The position numbers were made by a program, and so were the translations under genes. Positions 35,942 through 45,115 of a DNA stretch of 64,000 nt are shown here, one piece after another. Every line of letters starts with the position of its first letter. Positions within the stretch are counted from its first letter, which is position 1. A model generated the notes under the pieces. That model was given only the letters and a program-made list of their open reading frames with translations, searched no databases and was not told the origin of the DNA. Source of the DNA: Minwuia thermotolerans (GTDB lineage Bacteria; Pseudomonadota; Alphaproteobacteria; Minwuiales; Minwuiaceae); assembly GCF_002924445.1 (NCBI RefSeq), contig NZ_PIGG01000064.1:1-64000 (forward strand), given 5' to 3'.

Positions 35942-37378
35942 ATGACCGCCTATGACACCGTCTTCTCCGGCGCCCGGATCTTCGACGGCACAGACGCGGC
36001 GTCCTTCATCGGCACGGTCTGCGTCCGGGGCGACCGCATTGCCGCGGTCGAGAAGGGCGCGGTGCGGCCGGAAGCCCGGGAAGTGATCGACGCAGCCGGG
36101 CTGGCGCTTGCGCCGGGCTTCATCGACGTCCACACCCATGACGACATCGCCCTGATCGAGAATCCGGCGATGGAGATGAAGACCAGCCAGGGCGTCACCA
36201 CGGTGATCACGGGGCTTTGCGGCTACAGCCCGGCGCCGTTCCTGCCGGAGGCCAGACTGCCGGCCGAGTTCGAGATTCTGATGTTCCGTCCCGAACACCG
36301 CTTCGAGCGGTTCCGGAGATACCTCGACGCGGTGAAGGCGGCGCGTCCGGCGGTGAACACCCTGGCGCTGGTCGGCCATTCGACCCTGCGCCTCAGTGTC
36401 ATGGACGACGTGAACCGGCCGGCGACAGAGGGCGAGATTGCGCGGATGGGCGAACTGCTGGAGCAAAGCCTGTCCGACGGCGCGATCGGGCTGTCGTCGG
36501 GCCTCGCCTACGCCATGGCCAGTCGCTCGGAGACATCCGAACTGATCGCGCTGGCGAAGCGGATGCCGAAGGGCGGGTTTTACGTCACCCATCTCCGCGA
36601 CGAGGCCGAAGGCCTGCTCGATGCGGTCGACGAGGCGCTGGAAATCGGACGGGCCAGCGGCGCGCCGGTGATCTTCTCCCATCACAAGGCGGTGGGCGGG
36701 GCGAACCACGGCGCCGTGCGCCACTCCCTGGCCCGGATCGACGCGGCGAGGGGCGTGCAGGCGGTGGGCCTCGACCTCTACCCCTACGACTTTTCCTCCA
36801 CGGCGCTGACGCCGGAGCGGGCCCGTGCCGCCGGGGGCGAGCGGGTGACGATCACGCGCTCGAAGCCGATGCCGGAAACCGCCGGCCGGAAACTCTCCGA
36901 GGTCGCCGCGGATCTTGGCTGCACGGAAGAAGAGGCCGTCGAACGGCTGATGCCGGCCGGCGCGCTCTATCACACCATGGCCGAGGCCGACGTCCGCACG
37001 GTGCTGGCCCATGACCTCGCCATGATCGGCTCCGACGGTCTGCCCTTCGACGCCAGGCCGCATCCCAGGCTCTGGGGCACGTTCCCGCGTGTGCTCGGAC
37101 ACTACGCGCGCGACGAGGGCCTGCTGTCGCTGGCGGAGGCGGTGCGGCGCATGACCGGCCTGCCGGCCGAGATCTTCGGCATCCCGGACCGCGGCTTCGT
37201 GCGCGAAGGCTGCTTCGCCGATCTCGTGCTCTTCGACCCGGGCAGGATCCGCGACAGGTCGAGCCTCGCGGAGCCGACCGCACCAGCCGAGGGCATCGCG
37301 CAGGTCTACGTCAACGGCATGGCTGCCGCGCCCGGCGCCGGGCGGCAAATCCTTCCCGCGCACGCCACGGTCGCATAG
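35942..37378 (+). CDS. N-acyl-D-amino-acid deacylase family amidohydrolase
   Basis: The 478-residue enzyme belongs to the D-aminoacylase branch of the amidohydrolase superfamily. Metal-binding HTH (His64, His66) lies in GFIDVHTHDDIAL, the cysteine metal ligand in TGLCGYSPAPF (Cys93), further histidines in YVTHLRDEAEG and IFSHHKAVGG, and the catalytic Asp in MIGSDGLPFD. Such enzymes release D-amino acids or act on N-acyl compounds and hydantoin-like substrates. The TauD-type gene follows after 31 bases. Confidence 0.85.
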   Translation: MTAYDTVFSGARIFDGTDAASFIGTVCVRGDRIAAVEKGAVRPEAREVIDAAGLALAPGFIDVHTHDDIALIENPAMEMKTSQGVTTVITGLCGYSPAPFLPEARLPAEFEILMFRPEHRFERFRRYLDAVKAARPAVNTLALVGHSTLRLSVMDDVNRPATEGEIARMGELLEQSLSDGAIGLSSGLAYAMASRSETSELIALAKRMPKGGFYVTHLRDEAEGLLDAVDEALEIGRASGAPVIFSHHKAVGGANHGAVRHSLARIDAARGVQAVGLDLYPYDFSSTALTPERARAAGGERVTITRSKPMPETAGRKLSEVAADLGCTEEEAVERLMPAGALYHTMAEADVRTVLAHDLAMIGSDGLPFDARPHPRLWGTFPRVLGHYARDEGLLSLAEAVRRMTGLPAEIFGIPDRGFVREGCFADLVLFDPGRIRDRSSLAEPTAPAEGIAQVYVNGMAAAPGAGRQILPAHATVA

Positions 37379-37409
37379 ACTCGCCGGGAACATCCTGGGG
37401 AGGATTGCG

Positions 37410-38270
37410 ATGAGCGAGCATTTCGACGTCGAGCCGCTGGACGCCAGTTTCGGCGCGCGGATCACCGGTCTGAAGCTCACCGAGATGAGCGACGCGGCTT
37501 TCGACGCGCTCTACGAGACCTGGCTGGAACATGGCCTGCTGCTGTTCCCGGACCAGCACATGGAGCCCGAGGCGCAGGTCGACGTGGCGCGCCGCTTCGG
37601 TCCGCTGGAGGTGAAGCTGTTCGCCATCAGCAATCTGAAGGACGACGGCAGCGTCCGCACCAGCGACGAGGACGATCTGGTCAAGATCCTGAAGGGCAAC
37701 ATGGGCTGGCATCATGACAGCACCTACATGCCGCTGCAGGCGAAGGGCGCCGTCTTCAGCGCCCATGTAGTGCCGTCGGAAGGCGGGGAGACGGGCTTCG
37801 CCGACATGCGTCAGGCCTGGGACGCGCTGGATGACGACATGAAGCGCAGGCTGGAGGGGCTGACCGCGCTGCATTCGCTGCACTACAGCCAGATGAAGGC
37901 CGGTTTCCGCCGGAAGGAAAAGGACAGCGAATATATCGGCTATGGCCTGGACGAGCGGCCGCCGGTGCGCCGCCAGATGGTCAAGGTCCACCCCGAGACC
38001 GGCCGGAAGTCGCTGCTGGTCGGCCGCCACGCCTTCGGCGTCAGCGGCATGTCGGAGAAGGAGTCGGAAGAATTCGTGGACGGGCTCAACGAGTTCGCCG
38101 GCTCGGGCGACTGGACCTATCACCACAAGTGGACGCCCGGCGAGGTGGTGCTGTGGGACAACCGCTGCCTGATGCACCGCGCCTGCCCCTGGGACATGAC
38201 GAAGCCCCGGGTGATGTATCACTCCCGCATCGCCGGCGACCCGGTGAGCGAGGCCGAGGTCGCCGCCTGA
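37410..38270 (+). CDS. TauD/TfdA-family 2-oxoglutarate-dependent dioxygenase
   Basis: The 286-residue enzyme uses Fe(II), oxygen and 2-oxoglutarate. Iron ligands are visible as His101 and Asp103 in GWHHDSTYMP and His256 in WDNRCLMHRA; the 2-oxoglutarate-binding Arg should be the one in KPRVMYHSRI near residue 270. The substrate may be a sulfonate, an aryloxyacid or a xanthine-type compound. The stop codon directly touches the stop of the convergent acyl-CoA dehydrogenase (TGATCA). Confidence 0.87.
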   Translation: MSEHFDVEPLDASFGARITGLKLTEMSDAAFDALYETWLEHGLLLFPDQHMEPEAQVDVARRFGPLEVKLFAISNLKDDGSVRTSDEDDLVKILKGNMGWHHDSTYMPLQAKGAVFSAHVVPSEGGETGFADMRQAWDALDDDMKRRLEGLTALHSLHYSQMKAGFRRKEKDSEYIGYGLDERPPVRRQMVKVHPETGRKSLLVGRHAFGVSGMSEKESEEFVDGLNEFAGSGDWTYHHKWTPGEVVLWDNRCLMHRACPWDMTKPRVMYHSRIAGDPVSEAEVAA

Positions 38271-39479
38271 TCAGCCGGCGTAGCGCCGCAACAACTGCCG
38301 GGCGAGCGACGACATGTGGACCTGATCCGGCCCGTCGCCGACCCGGATATAGCGCGCCCAGGTCCAGGCCCTGGGCAGGAAGGTATCCTCGGTGAAGCCC
38401 TTGGCGCCGTGCACCTGCATGGCGCGGTCGATGACCTCCGTCGCCATCTTCGGCACCACGATCTTGGCCGCGGCGATCAGGTCCCGGGCGGCCTTGTTGC
38501 CCTCCCGGTCCATCTTGTCGGCGGCCCGGAGCGTCAGCAGCCGCGCCTGCTCGATCTCGCAGAAGGATCGGGCGATGTCCTCGCGCAGCGAGCCGTGCTC
38601 GGAGAGCTTCATGCCGAAGGCGCTGCGGCTTTCGGCGCGCTGGCACATCAGCTCCAGCGCCCGCTGGGCCGAGCCGATGAAGCGCATGCAGTGATGGATC
38701 CGCCCCGGACCGAGGCGGCCCTGGGCGATCTCGAAGCCCCGGCCCTCGCCGAGCAGAATGTTCGACGCCGGCACGCGGACATCCTCGAAGACGATCTCCG
38801 GGTGGCCGCCGGGCGCGCCGGAATAGCCGAAGGTGGTCGGGTTCCGCTCCAGCCGCAGGCCGGGCGCATCCTTCGGTACGAGGATCATCGACTGCTGGCG
38901 GTATCGGTCGGGATCGTCCGGCGCCGTCTTGCCCATGACGATGACCAGCCGGCAGCGTTCGTTGGCGAAGCCGGACGAGAACCACTTGCGGCCGTTGATG
39001 ACGTAGTCCTCGCCGTCGCGGGTAATGCGGCACTCGATGTTGGTGGCGTCGGACGAGGCGACGGCCGGCTCGGTCATGGAGAAGCAGGACCTGATCTCGC
39101 CGGCCAGCAGGGGCTCCAGCCACTGCTTCTTCTGCTCGTCGCCGGCGTAGCGGGCCAGAGTCTCCATGTTGCCGGTGTCCGGGGCGGAGCAGTTGAAGAC
39201 TTCCGGGGCCCATTCGACGCGGCCCATGATCTCCGCCAGTGGTGCGTATTCCAGGTTGGTGAGCCCGGCGCCGTAGCGCTCGTCGGGCATGAACAGGTTC
39301 CACAGGCCCTCGGCCCTGGCTTTCTCCTTGAGGTCGTCCAGCACCGGCGGCGTGGTCCAGCCGCCGGCTTCGGCGACGTGTCGGTCGTACTCGTGCTCCA
39401 GCGGGTAGACATGCTCGTCCATGAAGGCGGCGACTCGCGCCTGCAGGTCCTTCACCTTGTCCGGGAATTCGAAGTTCAT
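38271..39479 (-). CDS. Acyl-CoA dehydrogenase (ACAD10/11-type)
   Basis: The 402-residue flavoenzyme shows the standard ACAD order: N-terminal helical domain, [18 protein letters not shown] in the flavin/beta-barrel region (about 128-145), [19 protein letters not shown], and C-terminal helices with [19 protein letters not shown] near 358. These features fit the long-chain ACAD10/11 subgroup. It is the last gene of a leftward operon with a DUF6285 gene and a phosphotransferase; mammalian ACAD10/11 carry such a kinase domain on the same chain, which fits joint processing of 4-hydroxyacyl-CoA. Confidence 0.9.
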   Translation of the reverse strand: MNFEFPDKVKDLQARVAAFMDEHVYPLEHEYDRHVAEAGGWTTPPVLDDLKEKARAEGLWNLFMPDERYGAGLTNLEYAPLAEIMGRVEWAPEVFNCSAPDTGNMETLARYAGDEQKKQWLEPLLAGEIRSCFSMTEPAVASSDATNIECRITRDGEDYVINGRKWFSSGFANERCRLVIVMGKTAPDDPDRYRQQSMILVPKDAPGLRLERNPTTFGYSGAPGGHPEIVFEDVRVPASNILLGEGRGFEIAQGRLGPGRIHHCMRFIGSAQRALELMCQRAESRSAFGMKLSEHGSLREDIARSFCEIEQARLLTLRAADKMDREGNKAARDLIAAAKIVVPKMATEVIDRAMQVHGAKGFTEDTFLPRAWTWARYIRVGDGPDQVHMSSLARQLLRRYAG

Positions 39480-39850
39480 CTGTTTTTCTCCCCCTTGTCG
39501 GCCGGCGCCAGCGCCGCGGGCCGAACGACCTTCATCTTCAGTTCGACAGTGCGGTTGACCGCCGCCAACGCCTCGTCCCAGCGGTTGTCGAGGGCGCCAG
39601 CGCGCAAGGCGCGGCAGAGCGCGTCGATCGCGTCCTCGCCCTCCTTGGCGCCCGTCAGGTCGCGCAGCGCCGCGCACTCATCGTCCTCGAAATCCGGCCG
39701 GTCGCGGAGCTCGCGTTCAACGATGCCCAGCAGGTGGGTAGCGACGCGCAGATCGAAGCGGTGTTCGTCGTCCAGCTTTCCGGCGAGACCTTCGAGGTAT
39801 TCACGGACCGTGCCGACGAGGTCGTGGGCGGCGGGCTGATCCTGTCTCAT
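39476..39850 (-). CDS. DUF6285-like small protein
   Basis: The 124-residue helical protein has [20 protein letters not shown] near the N-terminus and [17 protein letters not shown] after it, typical of a small family (which I recall as DUF6285) that sits between phosphotransferase and acyl-CoA dehydrogenase genes. The start overlaps the phosphotransferase stop by 4 bases and the stop overlaps the dehydrogenase start by 4 bases. Its fixed place suggests a structural or assembly partner of those enzymes. Confidence 0.65.
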   Translation of the reverse strand: MRQDQPAAHDLVGTVREYLEGLAGKLDDEHRFDLRVATHLLGIVERELRDRPDFEDDECAALRDLTGAKEGEDAIDALCRALRAGALDNRWDEALAAVNRTVELKMKVVRPAALAPADKGEKNR

Positions 39851-40866
39851 CGCGGGCTCCTGCCGTTCAGCGCCTGCATCAGTTCGTGCTCGACCATGGC
39901 GACGTTCCGCCCGCAGGCGGCCCAGACCATTGACCGGCGGCCTTCGTAGACGTGACCGAAGCCCTGCATGACGTTCAGGATCGCCCAGCGGACCATGCCG
40001 AAGATCTCCCAGTAGCGGACTTCCTCTTCGTCCACCCGCCGTCCGCTCGCCGCTTCGTAGGCGGCGTATAGGTCTGCGCGCTCGCCGAAGCCGCCGACAG
40101 GCCGGTCCGTATTGCCGAAGCGCCAGGACGGGACGCAGAGCCAGCCGAGATCCTCCATCGGCCGGCCATGATGGCTGCATTCCCAATCGAGGATGGCGAC
40201 GATGCCGGTTTCGTCGACGATGAAATTGCCGTTCCGGAAGTCGCCGTGGAGCGAGGCCGGCGCGCCGCTGGTCGGGCGATTCAGTTCCAGCCAGCGCAGG
40301 CCGAGTTCGAGCGCCGGGTGCTTCTCCCGGTAGAGGTCGAGACGCTCGCGCTGGGCCGCCAGCGGATCGGCGGAGTCGGCGACGTCGGTCAGGAAGTCCG
40401 TCGCCTCAAGGCCGAAGTCGTGGATCGCGGCCAGCAGTTCGCCGCAGCGCGCGGCGAGGCCGGGCCGGATACCATCGAAACGCGGGTCGTTGTTGATTCG
40501 CCGGGGCAGGGTCTCTCCCTCGACAAAGCCCATGACGAAGCCGTTGCCGAGATTGTCCGCCGGCTGCAGTTCGAAGACAGGCTCAGGCACCGGAAGGCCG
40601 CGCGCGTGCGCCACTTCCAGCAGGCGGTACTGTTTGTGCGAGGCAATGAAGGGATTGCCGATGCCCTCGATTGTCTCCCGGCGCAGCACCAGCCGCCGGG
40701 CCGCGCCTGCGGCTTCGGCCACCTCGAAGATGGCCGTGTGGTTGATCCCGCCCATGCTGGGCTCGCCCACCGGCGTGACGGCGGCAGCTTTGCCGAAGCG
40801 CCGGCGTACCGCCCTCGTCAGCCGTTCGACGAAAGCCGGCTGGTCGAGCGCCTTCGATGCGGTCAT
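39847..40866 (-). CDS. Phosphotransferase of the APH/ACAD10-kinase family
   Basis: The 339-residue protein has an aminoglycoside-phosphotransferase-like kinase fold: a Gly-rich start MGGINHTAIFEV (about 38-49), catalytic loop LHGDFRNGNF at 206-215 and metal-binding ILDWE at 225-229. In this operon it most likely phosphorylates a hydroxyacyl-CoA before the dehydrogenase acts, as known for ACAD10/11; antibiotic resistance is less likely. The ATG at 40866 opens the operon. Confidence 0.82.
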   Translation of the reverse strand: MTASKALDQPAFVERLTRAVRRRFGKAAAVTPVGEPSMGGINHTAIFEVAEAAGAARRLVLRRETIEGIGNPFIASHKQYRLLEVAHARGLPVPEPVFELQPADNLGNGFVMGFVEGETLPRRINNDPRFDGIRPGLAARCGELLAAIHDFGLEATDFLTDVADSADPLAAQRERLDLYREKHPALELGLRWLELNRPTSGAPASLHGDFRNGNFIVDETGIVAILDWECSHHGRPMEDLGWLCVPSWRFGNTDRPVGGFGERADLYAAYEAASGRRVDEEEVRYWEIFGMVRWAILNVMQGFGHVYEGRRSMVWAACGRNVAMVEHELMQALNGRSPR

Positions 40867-40948
40867 GCGTCTCCCTCCCCGGATGCGCCGCCCGGTGCTT
40901 TCTAGCACCTCGGCGCGGGCGGCGTCTTCCGGGTTCGGGAGCTGCCGA

Positions 40949-41479
40949 TCAGGCGCCGGCGGGGCTGCGCCGGTTCCAGGGCATGACGCCGAGCAGCCGG
41001 GCCATGCCGCACCAGCCGGTGGCCCCGGCCTGGAACAGACCCGCGCCGACGAAGCCGGCCAGCAGGAACCACCAGGGTGAGAGCGCATAGCCCAGCGCCA
41101 CGCCGAGCACGATCAGCAGACCGGCGGCCATCTGCACCTGGCGCATCAGCGGCAGGGGCTGGCGGCGGTCGACATTGACCGGCAGGCCCGCCTTGCGCCA
41201 GGCGTCGAAGCCGCCTTGCAGCACATAGGCTTCGGCGTCGGCGAGCTGCCTGAGCTGGCCGCTGTTCTCGCGGGTGCGATTGCCCGAACGGCAGAAGAAG
41301 ATCACCGCCGGGGCGTCGTCCAGACGCGCCGCCGCGTCTCCCATGCCGGAGAGCGGGGCATGCCGCGCGCCGGGAATGTTTTCCCGCGCGACTTCGTCGG
41401 CCTCGCGGATGTCGACCAGGATGGCGCCTTTATCGGCCAGACGCCGGGCCTCTTCGGGGGTGAGTTCCTTCAGATGCAT
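40949..41479 (-). CDS. Rhodanese fused to a DUF2892-type membrane domain
   Basis: Residues 1-105 are a rhodanese domain with catalytic loop FCRSGNRT and active-site Cys63. Residues 110-165 contain two membrane helices (LLIVLGVALGYALSPWWFLL and nearby) in the DUF2892 style, ending in a cysteine-containing ATGWCGMARLLGVMPW. It should move sulfane sulfur near the inner membrane. It lies 2 bases after the BigR-type repressor gene, which makes it part of the sulfide response unit. Confidence 0.87.
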   Translation of the reverse strand: MHLKELTPEEARRLADKGAILVDIREADEVARENIPGARHAPLSGMGDAAARLDDAPAVIFFCRSGNRTRENSGQLRQLADAEAYVLQGGFDAWRKAGLPVNVDRRQPLPLMRQVQMAAGLLIVLGVALGYALSPWWFLLAGFVGAGLFQAGATGWCGMARLLGVMPWNRRSPAGA

Positions 41480-41481
41480 GT

Positions 41482-41808
41482 TCAGTCTCCGTTTTCGGGG
41501 GACGCGCAGTAGATTGCATAGAGCGCGTCGAGCAGCCGGCGAACCTTCTCGTCGGCGATTCTGTAGTGGACCTGCTGGGCTTCCCGCCGGACGGCGACGA
41601 TGCCGTCGGCGCGGAGCCGGGCCAGGTGCTGCGACAGGGCCGATTGGCCCAGGCCCGCCGCCGCCGCGAGGGCCGAGACGGTCATCTCGCCCTCCTTGAT
41701 CAGGCGGCAGAGCACCAGCAGGCGTTTCTCGTTGGCGAGGAGACGCAGGGTCGCAGATGCTTCCGAGGCCTTCGCTTCCAGGTCGTCGATGGTGTCAAAC
41801 TGGTTCAT
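41482..41808 (-). CDS. bigR: ArsR-family sulfide-responsive repressor, BigR/SqrR type
   Basis: The 108-residue winged-helix repressor has VSALAAAAGLGQSALSQHLARL as its DNA-reading segment. Two cysteines, Cys34 in LLVLCRLI and Cys101 in YAIYCASP, match the pair that forms a polysulfide bridge in BigR and SqrR, and there is no ArsR metal motif. Sulfide-derived persulfides would release it from DNA. The near-palindrome at 41818 lies ten bases upstream of its start and is the likely operator for both directions. Confidence 0.87.
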   Translation of the reverse strand: MNQFDTIDDLEAKASEASATLRLLANEKRLLVLCRLIKEGEMTVSALAAAAGLGQSALSQHLARLRADGIVAVRREAQQVHYRIADEKVRRLLDALYAIYCASPENGD

Positions 41809-41817
41809 GTGGACCCT

Positions 41818-41856
41818 ATATATTAGGCATTGCTAAATTAGCAATATCTAATATAT
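41818..41856. promoter_or_regulatory. 39-bp near-palindromic operator between bigR and the ETHE1-like gene
   Basis: Left arm ATATTAGGCATTGCTAA (41820-41836) and right arm TTAGCAATATCTAATAT (41838-41854) are inverted repeats around A41837 with only two mismatched pairs; the symmetry extends to 41818 and 41856 so that 17 of 19 pairs match. The strong AT richness and position between divergent sulfide genes match BigR-box sites. It is the best-formed operator in the window. Confidence 0.8.
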
Positions 41857-41896
41857 GTGGAAAGCACGCACACGGGCTGTGATTTGGGAGGCCGAC

Positions 41897-42784
41897 ATGA
41901 CGGACAGTGAACGACTGGCGATCCGCGCCTTTTTCGACGAAGCCACCAACACCATCAGCTATCTGGTCTGGGACCAGGAGACGATGAAGGCAGCGGTGAT
42001 CGATCCGGTGCTGGATTACGACAACCGCTCCGGCAGGGCGTCGACGCACTCGGCGGACGCCATTCTGGAAGCGGCGAAGGCGGAAGGCGTGGAGATCGAA
42101 TGGATCCTGGAAACCCATGCCCATGCCGATCATCTGTCCGCCGCGCCGCATATCAAGCGCGCCACGGGTGCCCGGATCGGCATCGGCGAGCACATCACGG
42201 ATGTCCAAGGCATCTTCGGCCCCTTCTTCAACCTGGACAACGTCTCAGGCGACGGCGCGGAATTCGACCATCTGTTCCGGGACGGCGAAACCTTCCGGAT
42301 CGGCGGTCTGACGGTCGAGGTGATGCATCTGCCCGGCCACACGCCGGCCTGCATCGCCTACCATGTCGAGGACGCGGTCTTCGTCGGTGACACCATCTTC
42401 ATGCCCGATTACGGGACCGCGCGCGCCGATTTTCCCGGCGGCGACGCGCGGACGCTCTATCGCTCCATCCAGCGGCTGCTGAGTCTGCCGGACGAGACGC
42501 GTCTGTTCATGTGCCACGACTACAAGGCTCCGGGCCGCGATGCCTATGTCTGGGAAACCACGGTCAGCGCGGAGAAGGCCAACGTCCATCTCGCGGGCAA
42601 GAACGAGGATCAGTTCGTCGCCTGGCGGGAAGAGCGGGACTCCGGCCTCGCCGCGCCGACGCTGTTGCTGCCCTCGATCCAGACCAATATCCGCGCCGGC
42701 CGCCTGCCGGACCCGGAATCGAACGGTACGCGATACCTCAAGCTGCCGATCACGCTGGCTGATACGGACGACTCTTCGGCATGA
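41897..42784 (+). CDS. blh: ETHE1-like persulfide dioxygenase / Blh MBL-fold protein
   Basis: The 295-residue enzyme has the metallo-beta-lactamase motif THAHADHL at 73-80, a later LPGHTPAC histidine and GDTIFMPDYGTARADFPGG, all typical of the Blh/ETHE1 group that oxidises glutathione persulfide with a mononuclear iron. It is named Blh in BigR operons. The ATG at 41897 is chosen, with GGGAGG upstream. The next gene overlaps its end by 4 bases (ATGA). Confidence 0.88.
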   Translation: MTDSERLAIRAFFDEATNTISYLVWDQETMKAAVIDPVLDYDNRSGRASTHSADAILEAAKAEGVEIEWILETHAHADHLSAAPHIKRATGARIGIGEHITDVQGIFGPFFNLDNVSGDGAEFDHLFRDGETFRIGGLTVEVMHLPGHTPACIAYHVEDAVFVGDTIFMPDYGTARADFPGGDARTLYRSIQRLLSLPDETRLFMCHDYKAPGRDAYVWETTVSAEKANVHLAGKNEDQFVAWREERDSGLAAPTLLLPSIQTNIRAGRLPDPESNGTRYLKLPITLADTDDSSA

Positions 42785-44544
42785 GGCGCGGCGTGGGCAA
42801 GCGGGCCGCCCGGTTCCTGCCGATCCTGAACTGGGGGCGGGAGTACGGGCCCGGCCCGCTGACCGATGACCTGATCGCCGCGGCCATTGTCACGGTGATG
42901 CTGGTGCCGCAGTCGCTGGCGTACGCCATGCTGGCCGGTCTGCCGCCGGAGGTCGGGCTTTACGCCTCGATCCTGCCGCTGCTCGCCTATGCGCTGTTCG
43001 GCACCAGCCGGACGCTGGCCGTCGGGCCGGTCGCCGTGGTCTCCCTGATGACGGCGGCCGCGATCGGCGGGATCGCGGCGCCGGGTACGCCGGAATACGT
43101 CGCCGCAGCCATCGCCCTCGCGCTGGTTGTCGGCGCGATGCTGCTGGTGATGGGGGTCTTCCGGCTCGGCTTCCTCGCCAATTTCCTCAGCCATCCGGTG
43201 ATCTCGGGTTTCATCAGCGCCTCGGCCATTCTCATCGCGCTCAGCCAGGTCGGGCATCTTCTGGGTATCCGGGTGAGCGGCCACAACCTGCCGGAAATCG
43301 TGCAATCCCTTGTCCGAAGCGTTCCGGCCGCGAATTTCCCGACACTGCTGGTGGGCGGCGGCGCCGTGATCTTCCTGATGCTGGCCCGGCGACAGCTCGG
43401 CGGTCTGCTGAGGGACCGGCTGGGTCTGCGCCCGCGCATTGCCGATATCGCCGTCAAGCTGGCGCCGATGATCGCCGTCATCGTCACCACCCTTGCCGCC
43501 TGGGCGCTGGATCTGGGCGCTGACGGCGTCGGCCTGGTGGGCGATATCCCCGCCGGCCTGCCCATGCCGTCGCTGCCCGACTTCAGCCCTCAACTCTGGC
43601 TTGATCTGCTGGAGCCGGCGGCGTTGATCGCCGTCATCGGCTTCGTCGAATCCGTCTCCGTCGCCCAGACGCTGGCCGCGCGCCGGCGGCAGCGGATCGA
43701 TCCGGATCAGGAACTGGTCGGCCTCGGCGCCTCCAACATCGCCGCGGCGGTGGGCGGCGGCTATCCGGTGACCGGCGGCTTCGCGCGCTCCATCGTCAAC
43801 TTTGACGCCGGCGCGCGCACGCCGGCCGCCGGAGCGTTCGCCGCCCTCGGCATCGCGCTGGTCACGCTGTCGCTCACCTCGCTGCTCTATTTCCTGCCGC
43901 GGGCGACCCTGGCGGCGACCATCATCGTCGCCGTGCTGTCGCTGGTCGATCTGGGCGGTCTTCGCCGCACCTGGGTCTATTCGAAGAAGGATTTCGCCGC
44001 CGTCGCCGCGACGATCCTGGTGACTCTCGGGGTTGGCGTGGAGGCCGGCGTGATGGCGGGCGTCGTCATTTCGCTGGGGCTGTTCCTGTTCCGCACCAGC
44101 CGACCTCACATGGCGGTCGTCGGCCTGGTTCCGGGCACCGAGCACTTCCGCAACATCAAGCGCCACGCGGTGCTGACCGACCCTTCCATCCTCGGTCTCC
44201 GGGTCGACGAATCGCTCTACTTCGCCAATGCCCGGTACCTCGAGGACGCGGTCTACGACATGGTCGCCCTGCAGCCAGAACTGAAGCATGTGATCCTGCA
44301 GTGCAGCGCGGTCAACGAGATCGACGCCAGTGCCCTGGAGAGCCTGGAGGCGATCAACGAACGGCTGGGCGAACTGGGCGTCGCCTTTCACCTGTCGGAA
44401 GTGAAGGGACCGGTCACGGACCGGCTCGGGCGCACGGGTTTTCTGGACGAATTGTCGGGGCGTATGTTCCTGTCGCATTATCAGGCGGTGGCGGCGCTCG
44501 CCCCGGACCTCGTGGAGAAGGGAAGGTCTCCGGCCGGGGCCTGA
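42781..44544 (+). CDS. SulP/SLC26 anion transporter with STAS domain
   Basis: The 587-residue protein has the SulP core with VPQSLAYAMLAGLPPEVGLYA, LGASNIAAAVGGGYPVTGGFARS and about 11-14 helices up to residue 440, and a cytoplasmic STAS domain at about 445-555 (LKHVILQCSAVNEIDASALE). It overlaps the persulfide dioxygenase gene by 4 bases. In this setting it probably exports sulfite/sulfate made by sulfide oxidation, or imports anions; transport direction is inference. Confidence 0.85.
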   Translation: MRRGVGKRAARFLPILNWGREYGPGPLTDDLIAAAIVTVMLVPQSLAYAMLAGLPPEVGLYASILPLLAYALFGTSRTLAVGPVAVVSLMTAAAIGGIAAPGTPEYVAAAIALALVVGAMLLVMGVFRLGFLANFLSHPVISGFISASAILIALSQVGHLLGIRVSGHNLPEIVQSLVRSVPAANFPTLLVGGGAVIFLMLARRQLGGLLRDRLGLRPRIADIAVKLAPMIAVIVTTLAAWALDLGADGVGLVGDIPAGLPMPSLPDFSPQLWLDLLEPAALIAVIGFVESVSVAQTLAARRRQRIDPDQELVGLGASNIAAAVGGGYPVTGGFARSIVNFDAGARTPAAGAFAALGIALVTLSLTSLLYFLPRATLAATIIVAVLSLVDLGGLRRTWVYSKKDFAAVAATILVTLGVGVEAGVMAGVVISLGLFLFRTSRPHMAVVGLVPGTEHFRNIKRHAVLTDPSILGLRVDESLYFANARYLEDAVYDMVALQPELKHVILQCSAVNEIDASALESLEAINERLGELGVAFHLSEVKGPVTDRLGRTGFLDELSGRMFLSHYQAVAALAPDLVEKGRSPAGA

Positions 44545-44583
44545 ACCTGGCCGCCGTGGTGCGCGAAGGGGAGAAGAGCGTCC

Positions 44584-44994
44584 ATGACCGAGCAGCTTCA
44601 TCACGTCCACATATTCTCGTCCGACATCGATGCGACCGTCGACTGGTGGCGCGACATGCTGGGCGGCGAGGTCGCCTTCGACGACGATTTCGGCGGCGCG
44701 CGCAACGTCTTCATGCGCGTCGGCGGCGGGCGGCTGCACATCTACGAACAGCCGCCGCGCGACGAAGGCCGCGGCGCCGTCCACCACATCGGCATCCGCA
44801 CCGACGACCTGGAATCGCTGGAAGCGCGGCTGCGCGCGGCGGGCGTCGCCTTCCGCAGCGGCATCCGCGATTTCGGCGCCTGGAAGTACATCATGTGCCC
44901 CGCGCCGGACGGCGTGCTGCTGGAACTGTTCCAGGCCGACGCGGAAAAACTCTCCGGCGAAGCCGCGCGATACTTCGCCGATCCGGTCGACTGA
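44584..44994 (+). CDS. VOC (glyoxalase-fold) protein
   Basis: The 136-residue protein has one VOC unit pair: HHVHIFSSDIDATVDWWRD at the N-terminus, then AVHHIGIRTDDLESLEARL, and PDGVLLELFQAD near the end. His and Glu at positions equivalent to metal ligands (HHVHIF and LLELF) suggest a dioxygenase or glyoxalase-type metal site. Its substrate is unknown. It sits 40 bases after the SulP gene and 122 before the TetR gene, so operon membership is uncertain. Confidence 0.8.
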   Translation: MTEQLHHVHIFSSDIDATVDWWRDMLGGEVAFDDDFGGARNVFMRVGGGRLHIYEQPPRDEGRGAVHHIGIRTDDLESLEARLRAAGVAFRSGIRDFGAWKYIMCPAPDGVLLELFQADAEKLSGEAARYFADPVD

Positions 44995-45083
44995 CCGCTA
45001 TCTCCCTGATCTGACTGGACGATCGATCAGGCACCTGACGCATGGCTGATCCACGGTTGCCAACGCCTCTTTCTTCTGCCTTA

Positions 45084-45107
45084 TATTTGCTGGTCAACAA
45101 GCAAATA
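45084..45107. promoter_or_regulatory. Inverted repeat operator before the TetR-family gene
   Basis: TATTTGCT and AGCAAATA form perfect 8-bp arms around the 8-base spacer GGTCAACA, ending nine bases before the TTG start of the TetR-family gene. The AT-rich arms stand out locally. This is a good candidate for self-repression; the spacing of 16 bp between half-site centres fits a TetR dimer. Confidence 0.6.
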
Positions 45108-45115
45108 GGTTCGCC

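Noticed and set aside
39847-40866. Aminoglycoside resistance gene
   Set aside because: Kinase motifs match the APH superfamily, but the operon with an acyl-CoA dehydrogenase and DUF6285-like gene indicates the ACAD10/11-type metabolic kinase.
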